A DNA stretch of 53,745 nt from Hortaea werneckii (GCA_037044905.1 JBAOKB010000049.1:1-53745); one strand, 5' to 3'. Counted from the stretch's first letter, positions 11,692-21,739 are shown. The notes: generated by a model from the letters alone, not told the origin. Made by a program: numbers and translations.

Positions 11692-12606
11692 ATGGCGCAG
11701 GCACTACGCATGCCCATTCTGGCTTCTGCCGCTCTTTCCATCTGCCTCAGCCTTGCAATCATAGGCTGTGCGGGACGTTCTCTAAGTATATTCGACAGTC
11801 AACAAGCGAGCAATGCCTGGCTTCTACCCATCTGGCCTAACCACTTCGATACGAGAGAACTGGACGCTTTGATCGGTACATCAGCAGCGGTGGTGATCCT
11901 GAATCTCGTACTCATCGCAGCGCTCTTCATACAAAAAGTAAGTCTCGCCTACTTGATCCCCATAGCTCCATGTGCTGCAAGCTAAGACGTTCTCCCTCAC
12001 ATTATCAGCTACCAACCTTCCTTCTTCTCTTTACATCCTCATCACTCAGCACAATTTGTGCATTGATCGCTGTAGCCTTTCCAGCCACACTGAATGCTCA
12101 CGCCCCGAGACGCGATACGCTACGATCCTGGACATGCCGATGGAGCAGCACGCTCATCACGCAAGGCTCAGGTCCGCCGGCACAGTTCGATAGTATTTGT
12201 CGGGAAACTGTACGTATAGCCCTCCCCGTACCATTTCTTCGTCATCAGTCTATGCGCTTGAAAGATCATCAAAAGTAAACAGAGAAGAAAAAAGAATACG
12301 ACGCAAGAAAGAAGAAACAGACATAGCTAACGAAAAACAAACCTTGTTCGCCAAAAACAGCGCTTCGCCTTCTACACCACCATCCCCCTCTTCCTCCTCC
12401 AACTCCTCCTCCTGCTCCTCGCATTCTTCTCCCGAGAACATGGATACGATCCGACAAAAAGCCTACGTTCCGCCGATATAGAGAAAGGACAGAGTCAGCA
12501 TGAACTGCATGCAGTTCGGCAAGTCAGTCTAGGGTCGATGAGTGAGGGGAGTTCTGGGAATGTGCAGCGTGTGCAGGTGGGTGGGAAGGGGGTTGGAGCC
12601 GCGTAG
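11692..12606 (+). CDS. Four-TM membrane protein, unknown function
   Basis: Three exons: 11692..11937, 12009..12209 and 12361..12606. The introns are 71 bp (gtaagt...tcag) and 151 bp (gtacgt...acag), both phase 0. All three exon lengths are multiples of three and the joined frame is open, giving 230 residues. Predicted TM segments: about 8-29, 62-81, 84-106 and a very Leu-rich one early in exon 3 (FYTTIPLFLLQLLLLLLAFF). The loop between TM3 and TM4 holds two Cys (WTCRWS, DSICRE), perhaps a disulfide. The C-tail is hydrophilic, with Gln, Ser and Gly. This four-span plan with a Cys-bearing loop recalls tetraspan/MARVEL or SUR7-like fungal proteins, but I see no diagnostic motif, so no function is assigned. 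The second intron is A-rich with many in-frame stops, which supports splicing. Confidence 0.72.
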
Positions 12607-13943
12607 GTGTGGTGATTGATGCCCCCTTTTCCCGTCTGGAATAGAAGGGTCATGATGGTAGGAGGGGGGTTGGGACGACTAGCATGGGGATGGTTAAGGG
12701 AGTGTCTTTGGCGTGTTTGAACATAAGAGGAATCCCACGGAAAGGGAGAAAGGGTTTGGATTGATCTGCTTGTCGAAGAAAGGAAAAAGGGCCAGCCAAA
12801 ATGGTGGGATGTGTGGGGGTACCTGAGGGCGTGGATGGATATTCGTTGGTTGTTTGGGATTTAGGAGAGGTGAAATAATTGATTCAAAGATACCTTTGGA
12901 GCATGCCGTTGAGAATCCGAAAGTTGGTCTTTAGCCGCATGCATTCTTGAAGCGAGTTGACATTCTCGCGCATGGAAGGATGATGGCGGACGTTGCCCAT
13001 TCGTCACCTTCCCTTGTGATATTTCACGGTCAAGGCTTGTGGATGACAAGCCAAAAGCCCTGGCATCTAGAGCCCATATGGCTACAGTATCAAGTGTCAA
13101 ATTCATTCATGCGTAAGCTTTCGTTCAGAAGGCGGGGCCGTGGGATGGAGAGTCGTTGCCACGTGAGCATGACGACAATAATATAATTATCCTGGGGTAC
13201 TGTATCATGTATGCGCCTTAATCTAAGAATAGCGCATGTCAAAGTCAAGCTTCGGACCAAGCCTTCCGAACCAGTGCAGACAGCTGCTTGCTGCACCACT
13301 GCGGTTATTATTGCATGCGTTCACATCTTTGAACCATGCCTGTCTTCTCATCTCAGCCACAGACACACGTCAAGCCATTTTGATATTTGTTGTAGCAACC
13401 GCGGACATCTTGAATACTCGAGGAGTGGTATACACGAGTCGCAAAAATTGCCCTCTCTTGACCAAAAGCCATCCGAACAAGGTTTCGATAGCCCAAAGTA
13501 ATGCCAAGTGCGCCAGCGGCGATCTCTCGTGTTCGTCTGCTTACCTACCTTTGGTAGTACCGCGGCAGCAATGCAGCCTCTCGAGTACTTTGTAGAAGGT
13601 AGATTATAGGTCCCATTCTTTCTCGTCGGCTTGTGAAAAGGATCGATGCTATTCTGCGTCCTTTAAGGACTCTGACCGAGCCCAACTCTCGTCGAGCAAC
13701 ATCAACACTCTCAAACTGGCTTGCGCGCACCCCCGAACGACCGCGAAACGAAAGCTGGGAGGAAGCCCACTTTGCGGGAAAAGAATCACTACACACCTTC
13801 GAAGATCTGTAGAGGCGGCGCAACATAGCATTGAAGGGAGATAAGATAGAGCTGGATCGGGCGGGCTGCTAGCAGGTCAAAGATTCGGCATTGGGTGGCT
13901 CGAGTCGGGACAGAAGACTTTGAAAGTCGCAAAGCCCAGCAAT
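12607..13943. other. 1.3-kb intergenic region
   Basis: A G/T-rich 3' flank (to about 12720), then unremarkable sequence. The frames I read on both strands look like shadows: no domain, no signal peptide, no plausible splice chain. I see no RNA gene here. Confidence 0.5.
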
Positions 13944-14942
13944 ATGCCCATGCGCCTAGGTCGACAAAGTTACAGAAATCTCGATGGCGTGAACGCCGAG
14001 AAGGATGCGGTAGGGTGGTATTGGAGGGCCGTCGCCCTTGGATCATCGATAATAATACTCGGAGGGTACCTGATACTGCCGGTCACATTCCACCGCGACG
14101 ACGGGTTGAGAGTATCGAAGTCTGCGCTAGGCATTTTCGCAGTGGCGCTTTTAACGGCGGGTCTCTCCTTCACCGTCCTGTTATGCTTCGCGGTGCGAAA
14201 TCCAGTATTCCAGGCAGAAGCGGTGTTCCTTCCCTGCCTGATTTCCTGCGCAATTGGCCTCCTCACCATCTTCTACGACTTCCTTATCAGCTCGAAGTTT
14301 TACTGGAACACTCCGGCATTACTTTCAACTGTCGCCGCCGCGATCACTACAATCGCATATAGTGCCCTGCTTATCTTCTCCCATCGACGCATAGGCGCCA
14401 GCCGCCGCGTCCAAAGAGCCCCGAGTATGCCCAGCATAAGCATGCCAGCGCGCGCTTCTAGCATGAGCAGCTCGGGCGGAGCTTGGCAGGACCCAACGTA
14501 CCACGAAAATTACATTCGAAATATGCACCCTACGTCTCTCCACACGCCGCAGCCTATGGGCTACGACCCGGATTCGATCACCGAGGAGGAGATGCAGCGC
14601 CAGCAGATGCTCATGCTTTTACTGCAAAAGGAGCAACCTGCCACTCCCGATCCTTCACAGAGTACTTTCCGCATCGACTGGCAAGGTCGAGACGAAGATG
14701 ACGCGCCTCCAAACGGATACTACGCGCCGCAGACGCCACTACCACAGACGGCTTATCAGCCTCAACCAGGCATGTCGATGCAGTGGACTGGCGAACTCAG
14801 GCCGTGGGACGGCGTCTGGAGAGGTCCTCCACCTTCTACTGCGGTGAGAGGCCGGACATCCTCTCAGGGCGCGCAGTGGGACCGCGCTACGAGCTGGGAG
14901 CGCAGGGAAGAGCGACGACGAGAGATCGAGATGGGTAGATGA
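13944..14942 (+). CDS. Four-TM membrane protein with long disordered tail
   Basis: Single exon, 332 residues from the ATG at 13944; the frame extends upstream only through a TTG. A short cytosolic N-terminus is followed by four hydrophobic segments at about residues 28-48, 60-83, 91-113 and 122-145. The remaining ~185 residues are hydrophilic, Pro/Ser/Gln-rich and probably cytosolic. They include a short helix (ITEEEMQRQQMLMLLLQKEQ), a Pro/Gly/Trp-rich stretch and a charged Arg/Glu end (WERREERRREIEMGR). No known catalytic or transport motif is visible. The family appears to be a fungal 'uncharacterised integral membrane protein' type. It is encoded on the same strand as the previous four-TM gene but shares no visible sequence with it. 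Confidence 0.78.
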   Translation: MPMRLGRQSYRNLDGVNAEKDAVGWYWRAVALGSSIIILGGYLILPVTFHRDDGLRVSKSALGIFAVALLTAGLSFTVLLCFAVRNPVFQAEAVFLPCLISCAIGLLTIFYDFLISSKFYWNTPALLSTVAAAITTIAYSALLIFSHRRIGASRRVQRAPSMPSISMPARASSMSSSGGAWQDPTYHENYIRNMHPTSLHTPQPMGYDPDSITEEEMQRQQMLMLLLQKEQPATPDPSQSTFRIDWQGRDEDDAPPNGYYAPQTPLPQTAYQPQPGMSMQWTGELRPWDGVWRGPPPSTAVRGRTSSQGAQWDRATSWERREERRREIEMGR

Positions 14943-15574
14943 TATTTTTCCCTCTTGCCAGCAGTGATTTGTGCGTTTCGTGATGTCTTACTTAGCGAGC
15001 TATACCCGAACATGTAACATTTTTTTGGTGATATTTCTAATGGACACCATGCGCGACCACTTCATGACCATTTCATTCCTCTTTGCAAATGTGTTGTACA
15101 GCCAGCACAGCACATGGCCACAATTGAAAAACCCCGTCAACACTGCTTTCCCCTCTCTAGTTACGTACGTCTATGGCATCCATGAAGACTACGATGCGCA
15201 TGTCCCCAGGATCTGGCTCCGCGGTACCCGACTTTGGCTCAGGCTAGCGTATCACATTTACAACACAAGCGCGACTAAACGCAACCAAAACGGGGTTGGA
15301 CGGCGGCCTTTCTATGACATGTGGCAAGCCCGTCACACCGTAACAAAGTACTTTTTGGCCCAATAATGACATATGGTCTGGGTAAAAGACCTTCCTACTT
15401 CTCTCCTAGTGCTGGGGGATCTGAGATCGTACTTAAATCTTAAGATACGTACCTGCGTGGACGATCTTTCGTCTGCCGACTCATCAGTACTTCACTTCCC
15501 ACCTTTCTACCAGCCACGTCCTTGAATCGCGGTTTTCACTCAGGAAAAAGAACATCGACGCTCCGCTACTTAAA
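14943..15574. other. Intergenic region upstream of the secreted Cys-rich gene
   Basis: No supported gene. The 131-codon frame 14971-15366 has no ATG at its start and no domain character. The 3' end is presumably promoter and leader of the gene at 15575. Confidence 0.45.
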
Positions 15575-16011
15575 ATGAAGCTCCTATCCATCGCTATCGC
15601 CACCGCAGCGGCGTTTTCCACTTACGCCTCCGCCGGCAGTTGTTCAGGAGGTAAATCAGCCGAATCTCCTTCACTTCCTCTACCTCTCTTAACGCACTAA
15701 CATCATCAACAGGCGTCTCCGTCTGCTGCGGCTCCGCCTCCGTCGGCTGCAGCGGCGACATCTGCAAGGCCTGCTGCGGCAACACCTGCGGCTGCTTCTA
15801 CAAGAAGGGCTCGAAGTGCAGTTCCGACTCCAGCGAGGTCCCCTGCGTCAACGTCAACCAGCCTGACTTTGCCGTCACTAATGGCGAATGCGTCGCGCCG
15901 GATTCGGAAGACGATGCCTCTTCAGGCGGGTCGTCTAGCTCTGCTTCCTCGTCAGGTGGGCTTTCGGGGATCCAGAGTCTGTTGAATAGGCTTTTCGGCG
16001 GTGGGCTTTAA
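15575..16011 (+). CDS. Small secreted cysteine-rich protein
   Basis: Two exons, 15575..15650 and 15713..16011, with a 62-bp phase-1 intron (gtaaat...acag). The product is 124 residues and too interrupted to appear as one ORF. Residues 1-20 form a clear signal peptide (MKLLSIAIATAAAFSTYASA, cleavage before Gly21). The mature protein has 12 Cys at 23, 30, 31, 38, 43, 46, 47, 51, 53, 61, 70 and 85, all before residue 86, enough for six disulfides. Two CC pairs occur. The C-terminus (about 89-124) is Asp/Ser/Gly-rich and ends in a short amphipathic segment (GIQSLLNRLFGGGL). Expected location: outside the cell or in the wall. Candidate roles are effector, surface or antimicrobial protein. I recognise no family: the first eight Cys follow the hydrophobin order, but the spacings are far too short. 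Confidence 0.8.
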
Positions 16012-16201
16012 GGATAATTGCTAATGATGACAACGACGAATAATATGTATCGGAACGCGCTGAGCATCTTGCTCCCCTCTCTCCCGTGACAACCAGCACG
16101 AGCGTGGTAGAAGGACTTTGCATCTTGCTTCGCTCTCCCTCCCGTGACATGCAGCACGAGCAGTGGTAGCATTTTCTCGAAGAGCTGGGCCCGTCCTTTC
16201 T

Positions 16202-16224
16202 CCCCCCCCCCCCCCCCCCCCCCC
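16202..16224. repeat. Homopolymer of 23 C
   Basis: An uninterrupted run of 23 C between the secreted Cys-rich gene (stop at 16011) and the convergent gene whose stop is at 16244. Length may be uncertain because homopolymers are prone to sequencing error. Confidence 0.85.
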
Positions 16225-16243
16225 AACCCCCGTCCAATCCGAC

Positions 16244-16945
16244 TTATCCGCCCATACTCCCTGAGAAGTACTCCTCCAGCAGCGTCTGCCTCGCCACCTT
16301 GACTCCCAGTTGACTCGCATCGCAAGCCAGCCCAAGAGCCGCAAACCTAATACTCGCGATCCCCACACGCGCTTCTCGCACCTGCAGCTCAATCGACCCC
16401 AAAAGCTCCCTCGCTTTGTCCTCCCAGTCCCGATCCCTCGCGCCGCAATCAACCGCTTGCTGCAGCTTCTCCGCCATCGCTACGAGCCGACCGCTGAGCT
16501 GGAACTCGGCCTTCCTTTCCACCGATCGCAGCGATTTCGAGCTGTACAGGAGATGTTTGAGCGCGGTGAGCAAGGCGCGTTCGATGCCCTGGAGGGCTAC
16601 TGCTTCGCGCCGGAGTTCTTGCTCGACTTCGCTCATGGCGCGTTTGAACCGCCAGGTCGACGTTTCGGCTCCGATCGTTGGGTGGAGTCTTAGCTGTCCC
16701 GCTAGCATCCTCCGCAGTGAGCGCTCCTGGAAGTGCAGGTTGTGTTTGTTTAACGCTCTGATGCGGGAGTTGTGAGACGTGAGGAGGCGTTGGAGATTCT
16801 TCAGATCGGCGAGGGTGGAGCTGCGGTCGTTGATTCTGGATTTGGTTTGCGGTCTGGTTTTCACTCGCTTGAGGTGGATCCGGAAGGCTTTCAGGCTTTT
16901 TCGTAGCTTTTTGCCTGTTCTTGCTAGGAGGGTTGATTCGTCCAT
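16244..16945 (-). CDS. Hypothetical helical protein
   Basis: 233 residues from the first ATG (16945). The open frame runs further upstream but only with a GTG, so I start at MDESTLLARTGKK. The N-terminal ~50 residues are strongly basic (Lys/Arg-rich), as in fungal proteins with an N-terminal basic helix. The rest is predicted almost entirely helical, rich in Leu, Arg, Glu and Ala, with coiled-coil potential around the EVEQELRREAVALQGIERALL segment. There is no signal peptide, TM segment or zinc ligand set. Its stop is only 20 bp from the 23-C run. I do not recognise the family. A shorter or spliced version is possible. The strong helical amphipathic pattern and lack of stops make a shadow ORF unlikely. 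Confidence 0.55.
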   Translation of the reverse strand: MDESTLLARTGKKLRKSLKAFRIHLKRVKTRPQTKSRINDRSSTLADLKNLQRLLTSHNSRIRALNKHNLHFQERSLRRMLAGQLRLHPTIGAETSTWRFKRAMSEVEQELRREAVALQGIERALLTALKHLLYSSKSLRSVERKAEFQLSGRLVAMAEKLQQAVDCGARDRDWEDKARELLGSIELQVREARVGIASIRFAALGLACDASQLGVKVARQTLLEEYFSGSMGG

Positions 16946-17445
16946 GTTGACGTTTTTGGGTTTACGAAATGTGTGTCGGTTGTTGAGCAGGCGAAAAGGA
17001 AGTTGTGTGTTGATGTCGCTGTAGCTTCTTGCGTTCACGTTCGTGGGAGCTGACGGTCACTTGTTGTGAACGCTGCGCGTCGATTGAAACGATGCGTTGG
17101 TGAAGGGAGACCTTCAGGTTTCGTGGTTAGAGGTATCTTCCCTCGAGAGCGTTGCTTGCTGCATCATCGGTTCCGTGTATGCTCTTCTTCGGAAGCAAAA
17201 TTGATACTTGAGAATTGTAGGTCGCTAAAGTCATTGAAACAATGTCTAGGCTTATCCGTCGGTGAATAGGAAGTGAAGCGCGGTCGAATTCAGGTTGTGA
17301 AAAATGCATTCAATCCCTCCTTCGCCCTTAATAGACCAGAAACTCTCTACTCACGAAGGAACCGGCGAACCTCAATCGAACCCCTTTAAATCACAGATCT
17401 AAGCCCATGGTTCCCTCCCCCCTCTTCGTAGATCATTCCCCCCAC
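16946..17445. other. Intergenic region
   Basis: Upstream of the helical-protein gene and downstream of the coiled-coil gene (both on the minus strand). I see no gene in it. Confidence 0.5.
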
Positions 17446-18042
17446 CTAAGAGCCTCCCAATTGCCCCCTCAATTCCTCCCGCTCCTGCTCCAACTTCCTG
17501 ATCTCCTCATTAATCCCTTCCTTCTCCTCCGCAAGCGCTCTAAAAATCCCTCTCTTCCGCTCCTCGAGCTCCCTCATCTCCCTCAACGTATCTTGGGTCC
17601 CCTGGACCGCTTCCTCCTGAGTCGCCAGCATGGTCCCGAATTCCGTCTCACCGACCCCGCTTCGAGGCGTTGGAGGGACGATACCGGGAGAACCTGTCCC
17701 AGACGACGTCCAGGAACCCGCTCGAGGTTTAGGCGCAGCTTGGCGAAGCTCGGCCTGTTGTTCTACGTTCCTCTCGTGGCGCCGTTGGATCTGGGCCTTC
17801 AGCTCCTTCCCCCGGGTGATTAGAGCCATCGCCTGATCACCGGCGGCATCGGATTTGCTCTCGAGCAAGTCGTTGAGCTTGTTGATCTCTTGTCGATTCT
17901 TGATGAGTTCCTTGCGGATTTGACCTGAGTCTTTCCCTACCCATACGTGTTAGGAGTTACTATACAGTGCGTAGGAGGAAGGTGTAAACGGACCTGAAGA
18001 ACTCGGGGTATTCCCCTTGGACGAGGAGGCAGGAGACGGCAT
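17446..18042 (-). CDS. Coiled-coil protein, unknown function
   Basis: Two exons on the minus strand, 17994..18042 and 17446..17924, with a 69-bp phase-1 intron (17925..17993, gtccgt...tcag). The product is 175 residues. The start is MPSPASSSKG at 18042; without this exon the frame has only a TTG. Two heptad-rich coiled coils are visible. The first spans about 18-60 (QIRKELIKNRQEINKLNDLLES...). The second spans about 115-172 (EEAVQGTQDTLREMRELEERKRG...). They are separated by a Ser/Gly/Pro/Thr linker with TP sites. The first coil resembles the helical hairpin of seryl-tRNA synthetase, but no synthetase body follows, so I take this as a generic hairpin. Probably a scaffold or complex subunit. 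No specific function assigned. Confidence 0.62.
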
Positions 18043-18279
18043 TGTATTTCCCTTCGCGCGCACGTGATTTGATAGTCGAGGAATTGTACTTGGTTGCCTC
18101 GAGAAGCAAAAAGGTGTAATGTGTAGTGGATGTAGGAAAGAAACTGTGTGTAATGCTGTGTTGTATCAGATAAGGTTGGTGTATCGATGTGAAACGGATT
18201 AGAAGTGGCGGGACTGTTTTAAGGCGGACTCGACGCCGCCCCGCGTGACCGGTCAGGAACACGCTAGCACGTGGAAATG

Positions 18280-20090
18280 TCGTAGTGTTGGGATAATAGA
18301 TGTCTCGGGTCTGTCATCCGAAAAAGCTCTCCTTCATGATCGTGGGCCTAAATGTCTCACGTATAACGTCTAGACATAGGAGCGTAGAGGCCAACACGAA
18401 ACCTAAAAGGGGTATCGAGTCGAGGGGGTTATGAAGGCGCGCAATGCTCGAAGTACTTGCATGTAAAATTGTGTAGGGCCAGGATCATAGATATCTCTCG
18501 TTCGTAGTCCCAAAATGGAAGCGTAGAGGCCAACACGAAGCCTCTAGGGTGTATTGAGTCGAGGGGGGTATCAAAACGTGGCGTACTCGAAACTCTGGCA
18601 TGTAAGAATGTATCGGATAAGGAAAATGGCTATCTCTTGTTTGTGATCCCAAAATGGAAGCGTAGAGGCCAACACGAAACCTCTAGGATATATCGAGTCC
18701 AGTGGGGTATTAAAGCGTGCCGTATCGAAACTCTAACATGTAAGAATGTATCAAGACAAGGACAATAGATCTCTCTCATTTGTGATCCCAGAATAGAAGC
18801 TCGGAGGCGTGTACGGAAGCTCTAAGGCACATCGAGTCGAGGCGAGGTTTTCCTTAAGTACCATACTTGAGATGCTAGCCTATTAGAATGTAGCAGTACT
18901 GGGACAATCGACATGTCTCGTTTGTAATCCTGAAAGTGGAGGCGCGGAGGCGAATACGGAACCTCTAGGGCGTATCTAGGTACCGAACTAAGGCGTCTAT
19001 GGTGAATTCGTAGTAGTGCTAGGATGATGCATATCTCTGATCTGCGACCTAAACCTAGTGAAAGCGTAAAGGCAGATACGAAGTTTCTTGGGCGCATCGA
19101 GTCTAGGGTGTGTTACTAGGTCCATTTTGGAAGGGCTATACTCGAGATTCTAATACACAACAATGTGGCGATGCTGGAATGATAGATATCTCTCGTTCGT
19201 AATCCCAAAATGAAAAGGTAGAGGTAAATGCCGGGCCTTCAGGACCTACCGAATCGAGGAATGGATGGTAGTGCTGCGGTCATGTATCTGTCGTTTGCGA
19301 TTCCAGTAGTGCTGGGATAATTCAGATCTCTCGTTTGCGCTGTTATTGTGGAAGCGCAGAGGCGAACAAAAGATCTTTAGAGCACCGAGCCAGGAGCGCA
19401 ATAGGTCGTAGTGCTGCGATCATGCATCTGTCGTCTGTGGTTCCAGTAGTGCTGGGATAATTCAACTCTCTCGGTTGCAATCCTAACATGGAAGCACACA
19501 GAGGCGAATTCAAGACCTTCAGAGCACCGAGCCGCCGAGTGGCACATGCACCAGATGAGTTCCATGTCTCAGAGGCCAATTTCGAGATTCTGGCGTCCGG
19601 AAATCGTGCAACTCGCTGGAGCTATGACCAAGCGAATTAGACGTAAGCAAAGGCTTACCAGTTCGGCTCCCACGACGGCGCTGATGAAGACAGACAAGTG
19701 CTGCCGATCGAGAGGCCCCACGCATGCTTGAGCTGCTCGCGGAGGGAAGGCAATCAGAGCCCGACAATGACGCGGACCTCGTCAGGCCCAGGCTCTCGGA
19801 ACTGGAAGAGCGAGAATTCAGCTACCCGAAGCGCAGGGACCGGCTTTAGAAGGGATGTTGAAGATTGTCAAGAACACGGTGAGATTAATAAAGCTGACTG
19901 TCCACCTATTCGGCGCGGAGGGAATGACTCTAGAGCGCATGTCGAAAGTTGTCAAGAAGATAGCTAACGAATCATCTCGTGTCGAATCCGATACTTCGAA
20001 ACCCTCTCGTTTTGTGATCCGGACACGGAAGCGTAGAGACGAAGACAGGATTTCCCTGAGGCGCATTTAAGTCGAGGGAAGATCGCTGGG
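18280..20090. repeat. Degenerate tandem repeat, ~140-bp unit
   Basis: A diagnostic core like GGAAGCGTAGAGGCCAACAC recurs at about 18379, 18517, 18656, 18796, 18938, 19060, 19212, 19350, 19490 and 20027. Successive spacings are 138, 139, 140, 142, 122, 152, 138 and 140 bp. Other shared parts are ATATCTCTCGTTTGTAATCC about 30-35 bp before the core and CGAAACCTCTAGGG plus TATCGAGTCGAG after it. Later units also carry GTAGTGCTGGGATAATTCA. The units at 18490-18890 are most alike. 19270-19535 contains two close copies with their own variant. A non-repeat stretch of about 430 bp (19560-19990) separates the last unit, which lies near 20027. No long ORF is preserved through the array. The GC content is ordinary, unlike RIP-degraded DNA. 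Confidence 0.85.
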
Positions 20091-20249
20091 TAGTCAGTCC
20101 GTTTTAGGGAGAAAAAATCATACTTTCGAGAAAAAAGATCTTGCATGCAATGCACTTCCCGGCATTTTGCAATGTAGCATCCGATAAGATTCTTTCCCCC
20201 ATCGCACTCGTTTTCCCCGTCCCTAAACACGACCCCAGTAGCAGCCTCC

Positions 20250-21344
20250 TCAACCCATCAACTGCCCGACATCCTCCGGCGGCCACCTCGTCTGAGCAAA
20301 ACTCAAACACCGCTTGATCCCCTGCAACATCTTCCGCGTCACCTCATCGCTCATAATATGCGCCTCCCCCTTCCCCTCCTTATCCGTCTCGTGCAACTTC
20401 TCGCGCGCGCTGCGCTCATGGATACCCACCATGGTAACACCGATGGGCCAGGCGGCCTTGCCGATCGAGAGGCGCAGATACGCGTCGTTGGCGAACACGT
20501 ACTGCTTCAGCTGCGCCAGGTGCGTGATCTCCACCACGGCGGCCAGGATCGAGTCTGAGAGGGTGTTGGTCTCCAGTTTGCGGAATAAGGGGCGGAGATT
20601 GTCCTTGGCGGCTTCGTAGTTCTGCTGGGCTTTGCGCCCGCTGAGGGATTCTTTGACTTCGCGCGCGCGCCGGGCGAGGGCTTGCGCCCATTCTGAGAGT
20701 ACCATGTCGAAGTAGGATGCGAGTTGGCGGCGCAGGTAGGCTTTGTCTTCGGCTGATTGGGGCACGTGGGACGGGATCTTCATGTGCTTCTCCTCGACTA
20801 ATTCGAGGGTGGTTGGGATGGGTCCTGAGGAGAGCTTGGGGGCTAATGCCTTGGAGGTGAGCGCACGGTAGCGCCGGAGACGTTGGAGGTGAGACTCGGC
20901 GAAAAGAAATCGCGGCTCGCCCATTACTTTGAGCTTTTCCAGGAGATCGTCTTCGGGGATGTCTTCCTCGCCTTCTTTCAGAGCCGGCGTGCCCTGGTTG
21001 CCTTCGCTGCCTGGAGTGGGTAATTCTGGTAGACCGATGCGCTTCCGCCGTTCATTCTCCTCTCTCCATTCTTCCTCCTCTCGCACGCGCTTGCTGTCGT
21101 TGGCTAACCTCTTACGCTTCTCGTCCCTTACCGCGTTCCTCTCGGCTTCTTCCTCGTCCCATTTTCGCTTCTTCTCCAGACGTTCCAAACGCGCTTTCTC
21201 GAGTTCCTCCTGCTCTCGGTGGTAATCGGCCTGTCGCTGTGCCTCGACCTCACTTCTTTTGAGATATTTTTTCGGTCCTCCACCGGGTTGTTCCTTCGGA
21301 CCTGCAGAAGAGATCTGCGATTTCATGAGAGACGCGAAGTCCAT
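20250..21344 (-). CDS. PRP18: Pre-mRNA-splicing factor 18 (Prp18)
   Basis: U5-associated splicing factor acting in the second catalytic step (3' splice-site choice) in the nucleus, working with Slu7. The product is 364 residues; human Prp18 is 342. I start at MDFASLMKSQISSAG (21344), the conserved fungal N-terminus; the frame runs 40 codons further to another ATG (21464), which is not conserved in character. Order: a short N-terminal helix; a highly charged Arg/Glu/Lys coil (about 35-110); the SFM/Prp4-like motif LLEKLKVMGEPRFLFAES; then the helical Prp18 domain. The latter includes LFRKLETNTLSDSILAAVVE and the signature loop NDAYLRLSIGKAAWPIGVTM, followed by VGIHERSAREKL. The gene is divergent from SAP18. 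No introns are needed. Confidence 0.95.
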   Translation of the reverse strand: MDFASLMKSQISSAGPKEQPGGGPKKYLKRSEVEAQRQADYHREQEELEKARLERLEKKRKWDEEEAERNAVRDEKRKRLANDSKRVREEEEWREENERRKRIGLPELPTPGSEGNQGTPALKEGEEDIPEDDLLEKLKVMGEPRFLFAESHLQRLRRYRALTSKALAPKLSSGPIPTTLELVEEKHMKIPSHVPQSAEDKAYLRRQLASYFDMVLSEWAQALARRAREVKESLSGRKAQQNYEAAKDNLRPLFRKLETNTLSDSILAAVVEITHLAQLKQYVFANDAYLRLSIGKAAWPIGVTMVGIHERSAREKLHETDKEGKGEAHIMSDEVTRKMLQGIKRCLSFAQTRWPPEDVGQLMG

Positions 21345-21739
21345 CTTGGCGGGTGGACCTGATGAGCTGATCCCTTGATGTGCCTTTCTTCCGATCCCGG
21401 CTACGTAGGGATAGTAAGCAGTCCTGGTAGTTCCCGTACCTGAGTCGCAGTTGTTCCAGTGCATCCAGCGCTTCCAACTTCCCTCATTCCATCAAGTCGA
21501 CGGAATTAGTTCCGCTTATCGCCGAGGCGTCCTTGTCGCAAAGCTTCCATCCCTCAAGCTTCCTTCACTTCTGACCTCCCGCCGTATTCACCTCCTCCAC
21601 CCCATCAGCTCATCTCCGCTCCGCTCTCACTCAGCTTACTCCGCCCCCGACCCCCGAGAACCGGCCGCCGGCCACCAGCGTACATCCATCTACACTTTCA
21701 AGACATGCGGTAGCTTCTCCCTCCCGACCTCCCCACAAA
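21345..21739. promoter_or_regulatory. Bidirectional promoter region PRP18/SAP18
   Basis: The 395 bp between the two divergent start codons. It is C/T-rich towards SAP18 (CTCCTCCACCCC-type tracts, about 21590-21640). If the upstream ATG of PRP18 at 21464 is used, the region shrinks to about 275 bp. Confidence 0.55.

Noticed and set aside
14971..15366. 131-codon + strand ORF after the second four-TM gene
   Set aside because: No ATG at the start of the frame, no domain, composition of ordinary non-coding DNA; lies in a 3' flank.
15575..16011. Calling the Cys-rich protein a hydrophobin
   Set aside because: Order of the first eight Cys matches, but spacings are far below hydrophobin limits, there are four extra Cys and no long hydrophobic loops.
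17446..18042. Calling the coiled-coil protein a seryl-tRNA synthetase fragment
   Set aside because: Only a generic helical hairpin is shared; no catalytic motifs and a complete-looking small gene.
19855..20070. 71-codon ORF at the end of the repeat array
   Set aside because: Part of it is the repeat unit itself; frames shift through the region, so no gene is called.
21345..21464. Using the upstream ATG of PRP18 (21464)
   Set aside because: The extra 40 residues lack conserved character, while MDFASL at 21344 is the usual fungal Prp18 start.
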